Assembly: GCF_001902295.1 (NCBI RefSeq) | Contig: NZ_CP018335.1 | Location: 1,178,001-1,242,000 of the forward strand | Source of the DNA: Clostridium kluyveri | GTDB taxonomy: Bacteria; Bacillota; Clostridia; Clostridiales; Clostridiaceae | DNA: 64,000 nt | Reading direction: 5' to 3' | Shown: one piece after another, positions 17,423 through 29,912 of the stretch | Position numbering within the stretch: the first letter of the stretch is position 1 | How the letters are laid out: the number at the start of each line of letters is the position of its first letter | The notes under the pieces: model-generated | What the model was told of the DNA's origin: nothing | The model's input: the letters and a program-made list of their open reading frames with translations, nothing else | The model's database searches: none | Made by a program: the position numbers and the translations under genes

Positions 17423-17623
17423 TCAATGATTTTGGTGCTGACTTAATCCAGAAGCTATGTTCTCACATTCCTTAAGACAAGTAGTAACTTGAGTTAACTG
17501 AGTATTTATTCTATCTTTAATATTAGAATTTTCTACTTCATCCGCAGCCATTTTCAAACCTTGCTGAGCACTTTTTAATGATTCTTTCACACTATGAATA
17601 TTATTTCTTGCTTGTGAATTCAT
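17423..17623 (-). CDS. Small conserved-looking hypothetical protein
   Basis: 66 aa, start ATG 17623 with an ideal AGGAGGAATTAACGA ribosome binding site, and a dedicated terminator downstream. Composition is Gln/Asn/Ser-rich and mostly helical with two cysteines (TTCLKEC). Layout recalls small DUF1657-type sporulation proteins, but the match is too weak for assignment. It ends with a QHQNH tail. The excellent translation signal and terminator argue that it is a real gene. Confidence 0.65.
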   Translation of the reverse strand: MNSQARNNIHSVKESLKSAQQGLKMAADEVENSNIKDRINTQLTQVTTCLKECENIASGLSQHQNH

Positions 17624-17977
17624 TCGTTAATTCCTCCTCTGGTATCTATTTTAATTAATATTATTTACAATATGGTGAATATAATACTAACTCTTTAATT
17701 TTATATTGTCTTATTTTTGCTGTTTACAGATTTATTGATATAAAGTAGACAGTCTATAAATAATTTGCTACAATACAGTAGGATAATTGGCTTATGTTTA
17801 ATGTAGAAACTCGGACAATTAAATAGTACAGTAGAGAATAAACTTGTCATACTATTGTCATACTAAAGTAAAAAACCTTATGTTTACACATTTTTATTTT
17901 ATAATAAATATATATGGAAAAAAGAGATAGCTTCAATGTAAAGATACACTATAGGTTATAGGAGGAGGATAAGGCTA
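17624..17977. other. Intergenic region, AT-rich
   Basis: 354 bp between divergent small genes. I see only a tandem duplication of TTGTCATACTA (17844-17854 and 17855-17865) and a few -10-like hexamers. No clear operator, RNA or coding sequence. Confidence 0.5.
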
Positions 17978-18289
17978 ATGGAGCAATATAAAAATTTAAA
18001 TATATTAGAGAATGAAACCGATTCACAGGTTAATATAAAAAATGTATTTGTGGATATAAAGTTAATGCTTAATATCTGTGAGGATGGATTTAAAAAAGAT
18101 AAAGGCATGTATACTATGACAGTTTTTGATATTGCAGATAAGATTAAAGATAAAATTTCTCATGAGGGTGTTTCTGTACAACTATATGGATATAGTGGAA
18201 ACATAATAAAGATGAAAAATGTAACCATAAGTTATGTTGAAAATGATGTTATATTGGAATCAAAACAATATACAAAAATAGTTAAATAA
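17978..18289 (+). CDS. Hypothetical protein
   Basis: 103 aa, start ATG 17978 behind AGGAGGAGGATAAGGCTA. Soluble, mixed alpha/beta composition with no signal peptide, membrane segment or recognised motif. The N-terminal half is acidic and the C-terminus is strand-rich (SVQLYGYSGNIIKMKNVTISY). It is monocistronic; the dispersed repeat copy B follows 15 bp after the stop. I do not recognise it. Confidence 0.6.
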   Translation: MEQYKNLNILENETDSQVNIKNVFVDIKLMLNICEDGFKKDKGMYTMTVFDIADKIKDKISHEGVSVQLYGYSGNIIKMKNVTISYVENDVILESKQYTKIVK

Positions 18290-18303
18290 GTACATACATA
18301 GTA

Positions 18304-18414
18304 AGGGATAAGCGCTGTTTGGTGGCTATATAAGTTCTTCTAGGGATTAAATGGAAAAAACATTTCTGTAGGCGAAATTCATCCAAACTTAGAAGAACTT
18401 GATAAGATTTAAGG
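18304..18414 (+). repeat. Palindromic dispersed repeat, copy B
   Basis: Starts AGGGATAAGCGCTG and ends CTTGATAAGATTTAAGGC. AAGTTCTTCTA (18332-18342) and TTAGAAGAACTT (about 18389-18400) are inverted arms, so it folds as one long hairpin with a branched top. It shares the flanking and central blocks with 2886-3001. It lies between a plus-strand gene end and the feoB 3' end, where it could act as a transcription end for either. Confidence 0.6.
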
Positions 18415-20532
18415 CTAACTCAAATTTAAAATTTTAAATATTGTAGTTGTCATGAAACACACAATAATTGCTATGCTAGTTGGGATAAGTGCTGCTAGTG
18501 CTGTCCATTTTAAACTTCCTGTCTCCTTCTTTATAGTTAAAAGAGTAGTAGCACATGGCCAGTGCAGTAAGCTAAACAACATGGTATTAAGTGCTGTAAG
18601 ATAAGTCCAACCATGATTTAATAATATTTTTTTTAAAGATTCTATACTTTCAAATTCAATGAGGGAACCAGTTGATAAATAGCACATTAATAATACTGGC
18701 AGTACTATTTCGTTGGCAGGTAATCCTAATATAAATGCCATTAATATAAATCCATCAAGACCAATAAGCTTAGAAAAAGGATCTAGAAAGGCAGCAATAT
18801 GACCTACAATGCTTAAGTTACCAATATATATATTGCTAAGTATCCAAATTATAGCACCAGCTGGAGCAGCAATTACTACGGCTCTCCAGAGTACAAATAT
18901 AGTTCTGTCGATTATAGAAGTATATAAAACCCTACCTATTTGAGGTATCCTATAAGGGGGAAGTTCCAAAGTAAAACTAGAAGGAACTCCTTTTAATATA
19001 GTTTTGGACAGTATATAAGATACTAATAGAGTTATAAGTATACCTATGACAACTAATGCTGTTATAGCCACTGCGGGTAAAAAACTTGTATTGTTACTGT
19101 TTGTAACAACGAGGAATATACTAGATATAGCTATTAAAGTAGGAAATCTTCCATTACATGGTACTAAGTTGTTAGTTAAAATTGCTATAAGACGTTCTCT
19201 TGGAGATTCTATTATTCTGCAGGATATTATACCTGCTGCATTGCATCCAAACCCCATACACATTGTTAAACACTGTTTGCCATGAGCACAAGCTTTCTTA
19301 AATAGATGATCAAGATTAAAGGCCACTCGCGGCAGATACCCTAAATCCTCAAGTATTGTAAATAAAGGGAAAAATATTGCCATTGGAGGAAGCATGACAG
19401 ATATAACCCAAGCTAGAGTTCTATAAAGTCCAAGTATTAGAACTCCATGAAGCCACTGGGGGGCGTTTATATTGTTAAACCATAAGGTGAGCTTATCTTG
19501 TATGCTAAAAAGTAAGTCTGCTATCATAGCAGAAGGCACATTAGCTCCAGCAATAGTAATCCAAAACACTATTGCTAAAGTTAAAAGCATTAGTGGAATG
19601 CCAAAAATTTTTGAAGTAATGTAGTTATCAATCAACCTGTCTTTATTGATCTTAGCTTTATTTTCTTTTATATATTTATAACTTATTTCTTCTGCTTTTT
19701 TATAAATATTATTTGAAATATTATCTCTTATATTTAGCTTATCATCATATGTAGTAGATGAATTTACCGTTTTTAATAATTCTTTTAAAGATTTGTTATC
19801 TATGTTATTAGAGAGGAAATCTGTTAATTTTGTATCACCATCTATAAATCTTAAAGCAAGCCATCTTGAGCTTGTATAATTTATTTTTTTATCAATGAAA
19901 TGTTGTATAGATTTAATTTTTTCCTCAATGTAATTTTCATATGTTACTATTTTAGGCATAGGTGTAATTTTACCTATAATAACTTTGTGAACTGTTTCTT
20001 TTAATTCTTTTATACCTAGGCCGCTTCTGGCAGCGCATAAAACTACAGGGATGCCTAGTTCCTGCTCTATTCCTTTGGCATCGATAATAATATTTTTCTT
20101 TTTTGCTTCGTCTATAAGGTTAATACAGAGAACTACATTATTAGTAATTTCCATTATTTGATAAACGAGATTTAGATTTCTTTCAAGACAGGTTGCATCT
20201 GTAACCACTATTACTGCATCAGAATTGCCAAAACATATAAAATCTCTTGCTACTTCCTCTTCTGTAGAAGATGCAAAAAGTGAATAGGTTCCAGGAAGAT
20301 CCACTAATATATTTTCTTTACCATTATGTGTAAATTTCCCTCTTGCATTTACTACTGTTTTTCCAGGCCAGTTACCAGTATGTTGATGAAGTCCCGTAAG
20401 GGCATTAAAAACTGTACTTTTACCGGTATTGGGGTTACCGGCAAGAGCAATAACATATTGACCTTCCTCATTTTCAATTTTAAATAAGTCTGATAAAGAA
20501 TTACTTTGAGTAGATTGAAATGTTAAACCCAT
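18415..20532 (-). CDS. feoB: Ferrous iron transport protein B
   Basis: 705 aa. The N-terminal GTPase domain has G1 GNPNTGKST (32-40), G3 DLPG (78-81) and G4 NLID (138-141). A helical GDI-like stretch follows, then two Gate/Core membrane regions (about 315-690), including CMGFGCNAAGIISCRIIESPRERL and LVPCNGRFPTL. It drives Fe2+ uptake across the cytoplasmic membrane. An unusual 25-residue leader precedes the G domain. It is 11 bp downstream of feoA, same strand, one operon. I could not find a clear Fur box upstream. Confidence 0.96.
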   Translation of the reverse strand: MGLTFQSTQSNSLSDLFKIENEEGQYVIALAGNPNTGKSTVFNALTGLHQHTGNWPGKTVVNARGKFTHNGKENILVDLPGTYSLFASSTEEEVARDFICFGNSDAVIVVTDATCLERNLNLVYQIMEITNNVVLCINLIDEAKKKNIIIDAKGIEQELGIPVVLCAARSGLGIKELKETVHKVIIGKITPMPKIVTYENYIEEKIKSIQHFIDKKINYTSSRWLALRFIDGDTKLTDFLSNNIDNKSLKELLKTVNSSTTYDDKLNIRDNISNNIYKKAEEISYKYIKENKAKINKDRLIDNYITSKIFGIPLMLLTLAIVFWITIAGANVPSAMIADLLFSIQDKLTLWFNNINAPQWLHGVLILGLYRTLAWVISVMLPPMAIFFPLFTILEDLGYLPRVAFNLDHLFKKACAHGKQCLTMCMGFGCNAAGIISCRIIESPRERLIAILTNNLVPCNGRFPTLIAISSIFLVVTNSNNTSFLPAVAITALVVIGILITLLVSYILSKTILKGVPSSFTLELPPYRIPQIGRVLYTSIIDRTIFVLWRAVVIAAPAGAIIWILSNIYIGNLSIVGHIAAFLDPFSKLIGLDGFILMAFILGLPANEIVLPVLLMCYLSTGSLIEFESIESLKKILLNHGWTYLTALNTMLFSLLHWPCATTLLTIKKETGSLKWTALAALIPTSIAIIVCFMTTTIFKILNLS

Positions 20533-20543
20533 TGTAAACCTCC

Positions 20544-20822
20544 CTATATAATATTTGTTTTGATTTCAGAAGATAGGCTGTTCTTGTATAAATTTTTTTT
20601 TAAATCCACTAAAATTAAGGATGATTCTTCATTCCTAAGAGCTATCATTGCACCTCTGATGTTATAAACAGTAGGATCACCAGAGGGACCTTTTCTTACT
20701 ACCTCTATTGTAGTACCTTTAGTTAAGCCAAGTGCAAGCATTCTTTCTCTTAACATTCCAGTAGATAATAAATTATCAATTGTAACATAATTTCCTGTAG
20801 GTACATTATTAAGTTTTAACAT
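20544..20822 (-). CDS. feoA: FeoA domain protein
   Basis: 92 aa SH3-like beta-barrel. LKLNNVPTGNYVTIDNL..GMLRERMLALGLTKGTTIEVVRKGPSGDPTVYNIRGAMIALR is the full FeoA signature. It is the cytoplasmic accessory of FeoB, probably modulating its GTPase or assembly. ATG 20822 follows AGGAGGATATTTT. Residues 76-92 extend past the typical end. First gene of feoA-feoB. Confidence 0.93.
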   Translation of the reverse strand: MLKLNNVPTGNYVTIDNLLSTGMLRERMLALGLTKGTTIEVVRKGPSGDPTVYNIRGAMIALRNEESSLILVDLKKNLYKNSLSSEIKTNII

Positions 20823-21086
20823 AAAATATCCTCCTAAAAAATAAATTTAATATGATATTTGGAATATATCAAAGATTTTTATAGTCTAATAGTCATAAAA
20901 ATTAAATGTGTATTTGGATTTGTTTCATATGACTAATTTTGTTTCCTAAAGCTAACTTTAATAATAATGTATGCTGTTAGTTTGAAAAATGTTACATGAA
21001 TATAACGGAAAATTTTTAATAAAGTAGTAATCTTAGCATATATTTTATTGAAAGTATTTTTATAAAGTTTAAGGAGGATAGGAGTT

Positions 21087-21485
21087 ATGAGAGAGCAATT
21101 GTTAAGTATAGTGGTTCAATTTATCTTAGGGATAGTTGGAATTATAGCAGCGTATGTACTTAAAAAAATTTCAGATGCACTGGAATTACAAAAGCAGTCT
21201 ATTGTAGCAAGGAAAGGAGCAGATAATTATAATCATGCTCTTAGTGTTGCAAAAGGTATGTACTATGTATTAGAAGAAGAATTTAGTTCTGTAAAAAAAG
21301 CAGGAAAAAAGAAAAAAGACGAGATGGAAAAAAGATTACTGCAGGTAATACCAGGACTTACACAAAATGAATTGGATTCTATAAATAAAGAAATATGTAA
21401 TAGTGTTAAGCAAATAGGTGAAGAAATATTGAAATCTGAAGAAGTAGAACAAGTGAGTACAAATGATGTATTAAAAGATAAATAG
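21087..21485 (+). CDS. LLH-family phage holin-like protein
   Basis: 132 aa with one N-terminal transmembrane helix (about 5-27), then a long charged helical tail (KKAGKKKKDEMEKRLLQ). The layout and the VARKGADNYNHALSVAKGMYYVLEEEF segment match the Holin_LLH (superfamily 6) family from Gram-positive phages. No endolysin, tail or other phage gene lies nearby, so it is an orphan: either a prophage relic or a domesticated holin. Strong GGAGGA site before ATG 21087 and a perfect terminator after it. Confidence 0.65.
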   Translation: MREQLLSIVVQFILGIVGIIAAYVLKKISDALELQKQSIVARKGADNYNHALSVAKGMYYVLEEEFSSVKKAGKKKKDEMEKRLLQVIPGLTQNELDSINKEICNSVKQIGEEILKSEEVEQVSTNDVLKDK

Positions 21486-21588
21486 ATTTGGAAAATTTAT
21501 TCCAAAGACTACTGATAGGTACAGGTATTTTCTAATTTGTCTAAAGATTAAGAATGTACATTTAAATTGGCAAATAAAAAATTATGTA

Positions 21589-21622
21589 AATAATAAAAGA
21601 GCATTTTTGCTCTTTTATTATT
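21589..21622. terminator. Terminator after holin-like gene
   Basis: Perfect 15-bp stem, AATAATAAAAGAGCA (21589-21603) / TGCTCTTTTATTATT (21608-21622), loop of 4. The A-rich and T-rich sides make it usable from both directions. Confidence 0.8.
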
Positions 21623-21724
21623 TATAAAAGTAGAAAGATTATATATTTTGTGAAAATTATTAATTATATTCCATGATGTATTTAGTTATGCAGGAATAAG
21701 TTGCTATTATTTTTATTTCAGGCT

Positions 21725-22027
21725 TTATAAATCTTCATTTTCAATATCTACTTTAAGACTTTCTTCTACATATATACTATCTAAATCTACTTTTTGTTCT
21801 CTAATAAAAAATTCAGCTAGTCTATGTATTGTAGTATCTCCATACATAGGTACATTTTCTTCACTTTCCAAAATATATTTTATACTCTGGTTAACGGGAT
21901 TTATAAGTTTTTTAACTCCCCAAAGTTTACAATAATTTGTAGAATGTTTATCCTGTTTTATAGATACGCTTTCAGTGTCATTGTCATAGACAAAAGTATG
22001 TTCTTCATCTGATATTTTAATTTTCAT
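21725..22027 (-). CDS. Hypothetical protein
   Basis: 100 aa from ATG 22027. An upstream in-frame ATG at 22048 overlaps the GAGAGGAG ribosome binding site and is rejected. Acidic, soluble, no signal peptide. KISDEEHTFVYDNDTESVSIKQD near the start looks like a small beta-sheet, and the rest is mixed. No family recognised. It stands alone between the holin-like gene and rRNA operon 1. Confidence 0.55.
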   Translation of the reverse strand: MKIKISDEEHTFVYDNDTESVSIKQDKHSTNYCKLWGVKKLINPVNQSIKYILESEENVPMYGDTTIHRLAEFFIREQKVDLDSIYVEESLKVDIENEDL

Positions 22028-22336
22028 GATTAATATTTCTCCTCTCATGTTTTTTTATATACTTATTGCATAATAAATATTGAAGAAAGTCAATACATTT
22101 TAACTTATTATTAAAGAATTTTTTGAATAATTACATTTGATAAAATAGAAAACTGTTTTTTATTTTATTAGTATATTATGATATGTGATATGTTATGCAA
22201 TTTATTGTGTCTTGTAATGTTATTAATATTTTATATGCAGTCTCCATTTAAATTTAAGAATTACTTGCGATATAAATAGATCTTTAAGAGAAAATAGTGA
22301 AAAATAAATAAATATGAAAAAAATATTTGAAAGATG

Positions 22337-22365
22337 TTGACAAAAGAAAAATGAGATGATATACT
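22337..22365 (+). promoter_or_regulatory. rRNA operon 1 promoter
   Basis: TTGACA (22337-22342), exact 17-nt spacer, TATACT (22360-22365). Transcription should start near 22372, at a hairpin GCTGTCTG/CGGGCAGC (22372-22393). Sequence from the -35 to about 22516 is almost identical to operon 2 (37097-37276). The 400-bp leader further contains spacer-repeat copies 1 and 2 and the left arm of the 16S processing stem (22418-22435). Confidence 0.9.
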
Positions 22366-22557
22366 ATAAAAGCTGTCTGGGAAAACGGGCAGCAGTAAAG
22401 ATTAGATATGATCCTTGAAAATTAAACAGAATAAGGAAGATAGGTAAACTTATTTATTAAGAATAAACCAGCAATTCTTTTGAGCTGCGAGAGCAGTAAA
22501 GAGAGTAATTTCGTAATAAAGTATGTTTATCCGGTACTTTACTGGAAGAGATATACT

Positions 22558-22675
22558 AAAATTGCTAGTAGCGAGTACAGCGAGGAAAAGGCTGAATGAG
22601 GAGCGGAACTTACTTATGTAATTGAGCACCGGAATGAGGCATATGAGGTCGCTGGGCGAAGCTAATAGTGATTTT
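22558..22675 (+). repeat. rRNA spacer hairpin element, copy 1 (leader)
   Basis: ~118-nt element bounded by inverted ends AAAATTGCTAGTAGC and GCTAATAGTGATTTT. The interior holds GAGGAAAAGGCTGAATGAGGAGC, TTACTTATGTAA and GAGCACCGGAATGAGGC. It is the most diverged of seven copies and is absent from the leader of operon 2. Confidence 0.8.
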
Positions 22676-22676
22676 C

Positions 22677-22799
22677 AAAAAATTAATAATAACGAATAGT
22701 TCAAGGAAAGACTTAAGTGAGGAACAGAGTTTACTTTGGGTAAATGAGTACCGCAGCGAAAGGCTTGACGCAGAAATATGAAGTTAGTATTAATTTTTT
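22677..22799 (+). repeat. rRNA spacer hairpin element, copy 2 (leader)
   Basis: Same element, ends AAAAAATTAATAATAAC and GTTAGTATTAATTTTTT, directly after copy 1 and 21 nt before mature 16S. Missing in operon 2, where the leader jumps straight to 16S. Confidence 0.8.
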
Positions 22800-22820
22800 A
22801 ACAGAGTCAATGAAACTTTT

Positions 22821-24340
<1,520 letters not shown>

Positions 24341-24430
24341 TCGAAAGGCTGGGAAAAAACCTGCCTTAAAAGCTGGAATTTGAGATAAATAAGATTTACC
24401 GAGTTTATACTTAAAATGTGAGTATAGACC

Positions 24431-24551
24431 AGAAATTGATAATAACGAACAAGTCAAGGGAAAGCTTGAGTGAGGAGCAGAGTTTACTTGTGTAAATGAG
24501 CACCGCAGGGAAAGTTTTGACGATGGATTGTGAAGTTATTAGCAACTTTCT
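24431..24551 (+). repeat. rRNA spacer hairpin element, copy 3 (16S-23S spacer)
   Basis: Ends AGAAATTGATAATAAC and GTTATTAGCAACTTTCT are complementary. It lies 98 nt after 16S, immediately inside the right arm of the 16S processing stem. Copy 6 in operon 2 is its near-identical counterpart. Confidence 0.85.
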
Positions 24552-24595
24552 GCTTATTCTGTTTAATTTTGAGGGATTATGATTATACCTCAAAT

Positions 24596-24672
<77 letters not shown>

Positions 24673-24871
24673 AGTACAAGAAAAAAGATTTGCAATTCAA
24701 TCGTAAAATGTAAATAGAGCATTATACAATTGGAATTTTGTCCTTTGAAAATTGCACAGTAAATAAAAGAAGTAAAGCTAAGGTTAGAAATAACCTTTGT
24801 AGTAGTAAGTATAAATAAGTTTATGCTTATAGATAGGTTATAACAAACAGTTATAATAAATAACTAAGGAT

Positions 24872-24992
24872 AAAAATTGATAATAACGAGTACAGCAAGG
24901 AAAAGGCTTGAGTGAGGAGCAGAATTTACTTATGTAAATGAGCACTGCAGTGAGGCATTTGACGCAGTTGTACGAAGTTAATAGCAATTTTT
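24872..24992 (+). repeat. rRNA spacer hairpin element, copy 4 (before 23S)
   Basis: Ends AAAAATTGATAATAAC and GTTAATAGCAATTTTT. Located after the left arm of the 23S processing stem (24746-24764). Counterpart of copy 7 in operon 2. Confidence 0.85.
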
Positions 24993-24996
24993 AAAA

Positions 24997-25116
24997 GAAA
25001 ATTAGTGATAACGAGCAGAGCGAGGAAAGACTTGAGCGAGGAGCAGAGTTTACTTGTGTAAATGAGCACCGCAGGGAAAGGCTTGACGAAGTTGTGCGAA
25101 GTTAGCAGTAATTTTC
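24997..25116 (+). repeat. rRNA spacer hairpin element, copy 5 (before 23S)
   Basis: Ends GAAAATTAGTGATAAC and GTTAGCAGTAATTTTC. Directly follows copy 4 and ends 8 nt before mature 23S. Operon 2 has an unrelated hairpin here instead. Confidence 0.85.
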
Positions 25117-25124
25117 GATAACAA

Positions 25125-28020
<2,896 letters not shown>

Positions 28021-28078
28021 AATAATATTTACTGTGCAATTTTCAGGGGATAAAGTCTTCTGAACAAGAGAATACAAA

Positions 28079-28195
28079 TCTGGTGGCAATAACGTGGAGG
28101 CAACACCCCTTACCATTTCGAACAGGAAGGTTAAGTTCCACAGTGCCCATGGTACTGCAGGGGAGGCCCTGTGGGAGAGCAGGTAGCTGCCGGAT
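28079..28195 (+). rRNA. rrf: 5S ribosomal RNA, operon 1
   Basis: 117 nt. Terminal helix TCTGGTGGC / GCTGCCGGA, conserved CATTTCGAACAGGAAGGTTAAG loop. Position 28185 is A here and C in operon 2, in the 3' strand of the terminal helix region. It is followed 10 bp later by tRNA-Phe. Confidence 0.95.
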
Positions 28196-28205
28196 ATATT
28201 AGTAT

Positions 28206-28281
<76 letters not shown>

Positions 28282-28284
28282 AAG

Positions 28285-28311
28285 ACTTCAGATTTTATCT
28301 GGAGTTTTTTT
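28285..28311 (+). terminator. Terminator of rRNA operon 1
   Basis: ACTTCAGAT (28285-28293) / ATCTGGAGT (28297-28305), 3-nt loop, followed by seven T. Confidence 0.85.
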
Positions 28312-28430
28312 ATATATAATGAAAATGTAAGAGGAAGGATATTTGTATATTCTACAATGTTTTGTTAAAATAAATAATGTATAAAAATAATTATGGTATT
28401 TAATAAAAAATAATGACTGAAGGTGGCATA

Positions 28431-29246
28431 ATGAGTGGAATAATAAGGATAGGTAAAAAAGATTTTCAAATAGGTAAAAAGACTTATATAATGGGTATAC
28501 TTAATATTACCCCAGATTCTTTTTCAGATGGAGGAAAGTTTAATAATATAGAATTAGCTTTAGAACATGCTAAACAAATGGAAATAGAAGGAGCTGACAT
28601 AATAGATATAGGAGGAGAGTCTACAAGACCAGGTTATAAGCCTATAACTGAACAGGAAGAACTAGAGAGGATTATTCCTGTAATAGGAACATTAGTAAGA
28701 CACATAAATATACCTATTTCAGTAGATACATATAGATCAAAGGTTGCAGAACGAGCCTTAGATGCAGGGGCATCTTTTATAAATGATATATGGGGACTTA
28801 AAAAAGATCCTCGCATGGCGTTTATTGCGTCCCATTATAAGGTTCCATGTTGTTTAATGCATAATAGAGACAATACAAACTATAATCATTTGATAGAAGA
28901 TATATTGAATGATTTAAAAGAGAGTATAAATATTGCTTTAAATGCTGGAGTAGATGATAAAAATATAATACTAGATCCTGGAATTGGATTTGGGAAGAAC
29001 TATGAACAGAATTTAATGGTTATGCGTAATTTAGAAAGGTTTTCTGAACTAGGTTATCCTGTGCTTCTTGGAACCTCAAGAAAATCGATTATAGGAAATG
29101 CATTAAACCTTAAAGTACATGAGCGATTGGAAGGAACCATAGCTACCACAGTGATAGGTATAATGAAAAAATGTGCTTTTGTAAGGGTTCATGATGTTAA
29201 AGAAAATAAAAGAGCAGCTGTAATGTCAGATATAATAGTTAGATGA
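28431..29246 (+). CDS. folP: Dihydropteroate synthase
   Basis: 271 aa from ATG 28431 (GAAGGTGG site); the upstream in-frame ATG 28413 has no site of its own. TIM barrel with MGILNITPDSFSDGG (pterin/phosphate loop), DIGGESTRPGY, SVDTYRSKVAERALDAGASFINDIWG and LDPGIGFGK. It joins 6-hydroxymethyl-dihydropterin diphosphate with p-aminobenzoate, the sulfonamide target. First gene of the folate cluster; the gap to folE is 93 bp and contains a short leader structure. Confidence 0.95.
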   Translation: MSGIIRIGKKDFQIGKKTYIMGILNITPDSFSDGGKFNNIELALEHAKQMEIEGADIIDIGGESTRPGYKPITEQEELERIIPVIGTLVRHINIPISVDTYRSKVAERALDAGASFINDIWGLKKDPRMAFIASHYKVPCCLMHNRDNTNYNHLIEDILNDLKESINIALNAGVDDKNIILDPGIGFGKNYEQNLMVMRNLERFSELGYPVLLGTSRKSIIGNALNLKVHERLEGTIATTVIGIMKKCAFVRVHDVKENKRAAVMSDIIVR

Positions 29247-29302
29247 TTATAATAAACTAGTGATTTTTTAAGTAGATGATTTCACGTATTTTAAGGAGGT
29301 AA

Positions 29303-29331
29303 ATATTGAGTATGTTTTTCATACTCAATAT
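29303..29331 (+). promoter_or_regulatory. Hairpin between ribosome binding site and folE start
   Basis: Perfect 12-bp stem ATATTGAGTATG (29303-29314) / CATACTCAATAT (29320-29331) with a T5 loop. AAGGAGG (29293-29299) lies directly before it and the folE ATG (29340) 8 nt after it, so folding would bring the two together at normal spacing. Confidence 0.6.
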
Positions 29332-29347
29332 GTTGTATTATGGATGA
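29306..29347 (+). CDS. Possible 13-codon leader peptide upstream of folE
   Basis: TTG 29306 lies 6 nt after AAGGAGG. The frame reads MSMFFILNMLYYG and stops at TGA 29345-29347, overlapping the folE start codon (ATG 29340). An arrangement like this would couple folE translation to the leader. It is a reading of sequence only; the hairpin at the same place offers a competing explanation. Confidence 0.3.
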   Translation: MSMFFILNMLYYG

Positions 29348-29897
29348 AAATAAGATTAAAGATGCTGTAAGAATGATTATAGAAGCTATAGGAGAAAATC
29401 CTGAAAGAGAAGGACTTGCAGAAACCCCTGATAGAATTGCCAGAATGTATACTGAAATATTTTCCGGGTTGAAAGAAAAGCCAGAAGAACATTTAAAGAA
29501 AGTATTTACTGTAAATAATGATGATATTGTGCTCGAAAAAGACATTCAATTTTATTCTATGTGTGAACATCATTTTATGCCTTTTTATGGGAAAGCGCAT
29601 GTAGCATATATACCCAATGGTAAAGTTGTTGGATTAAGTAAATTGGCAAGAACTGTGGAGGCATTTGCAAAGAGGCTTCAACTTCAAGAAAGAATGACTG
29701 TTCAAATTGCAGATTCAATAATGGATTATCTGGAAGTAAAAGGAGCTATGGTCGTTATAGAAGCAGAACATATGTGTATGACTATGAGAGGAATAAAAAA
29801 GCCAGGAAGTAAAACTGTTACAGTTGCTACCAGAGGAATATTTAAAAATAAAATTGAATTTAGAAATGAAGTTTATGAAATGATAAAAATAAGATAA
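29340..29897 (+). CDS. folE: GTP cyclohydrolase I (type IA)
   Basis: 185 aa. AIGENPEREGLAETPDRIARMYTEIFSG opens the domain; SMCEHHFMPFYGKAHVAYIP holds zinc and catalytic residues (C and two H), and EAEHMCMTMRGIKKPGSKTVT holds the last zinc cysteine. It converts GTP to dihydroneopterin triphosphate, the first step of folate synthesis. ATG 29340 matches the family start, but the only good ribosome binding site is 40 nt upstream, across a perfect hairpin. The HD hydrolase gene starts 16 bp later. Confidence 0.95.
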   Translation: MDENKIKDAVRMIIEAIGENPEREGLAETPDRIARMYTEIFSGLKEKPEEHLKKVFTVNNDDIVLEKDIQFYSMCEHHFMPFYGKAHVAYIPNGKVVGLSKLARTVEAFAKRLQLQERMTVQIADSIMDYLEVKGAMVVIEAEHMCMTMRGIKKPGSKTVTVATRGIFKNKIEFRNEVYEMIKIR

Positions 29898-29912
29898 AAG
29901 GCAGGTGGATTT

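Noticed and set aside
20823..21086. Fur or DtxR box upstream of feoA
   Set aside because: AT-rich sequence gives partial matches only; none reached a convincing 19-bp palindrome.
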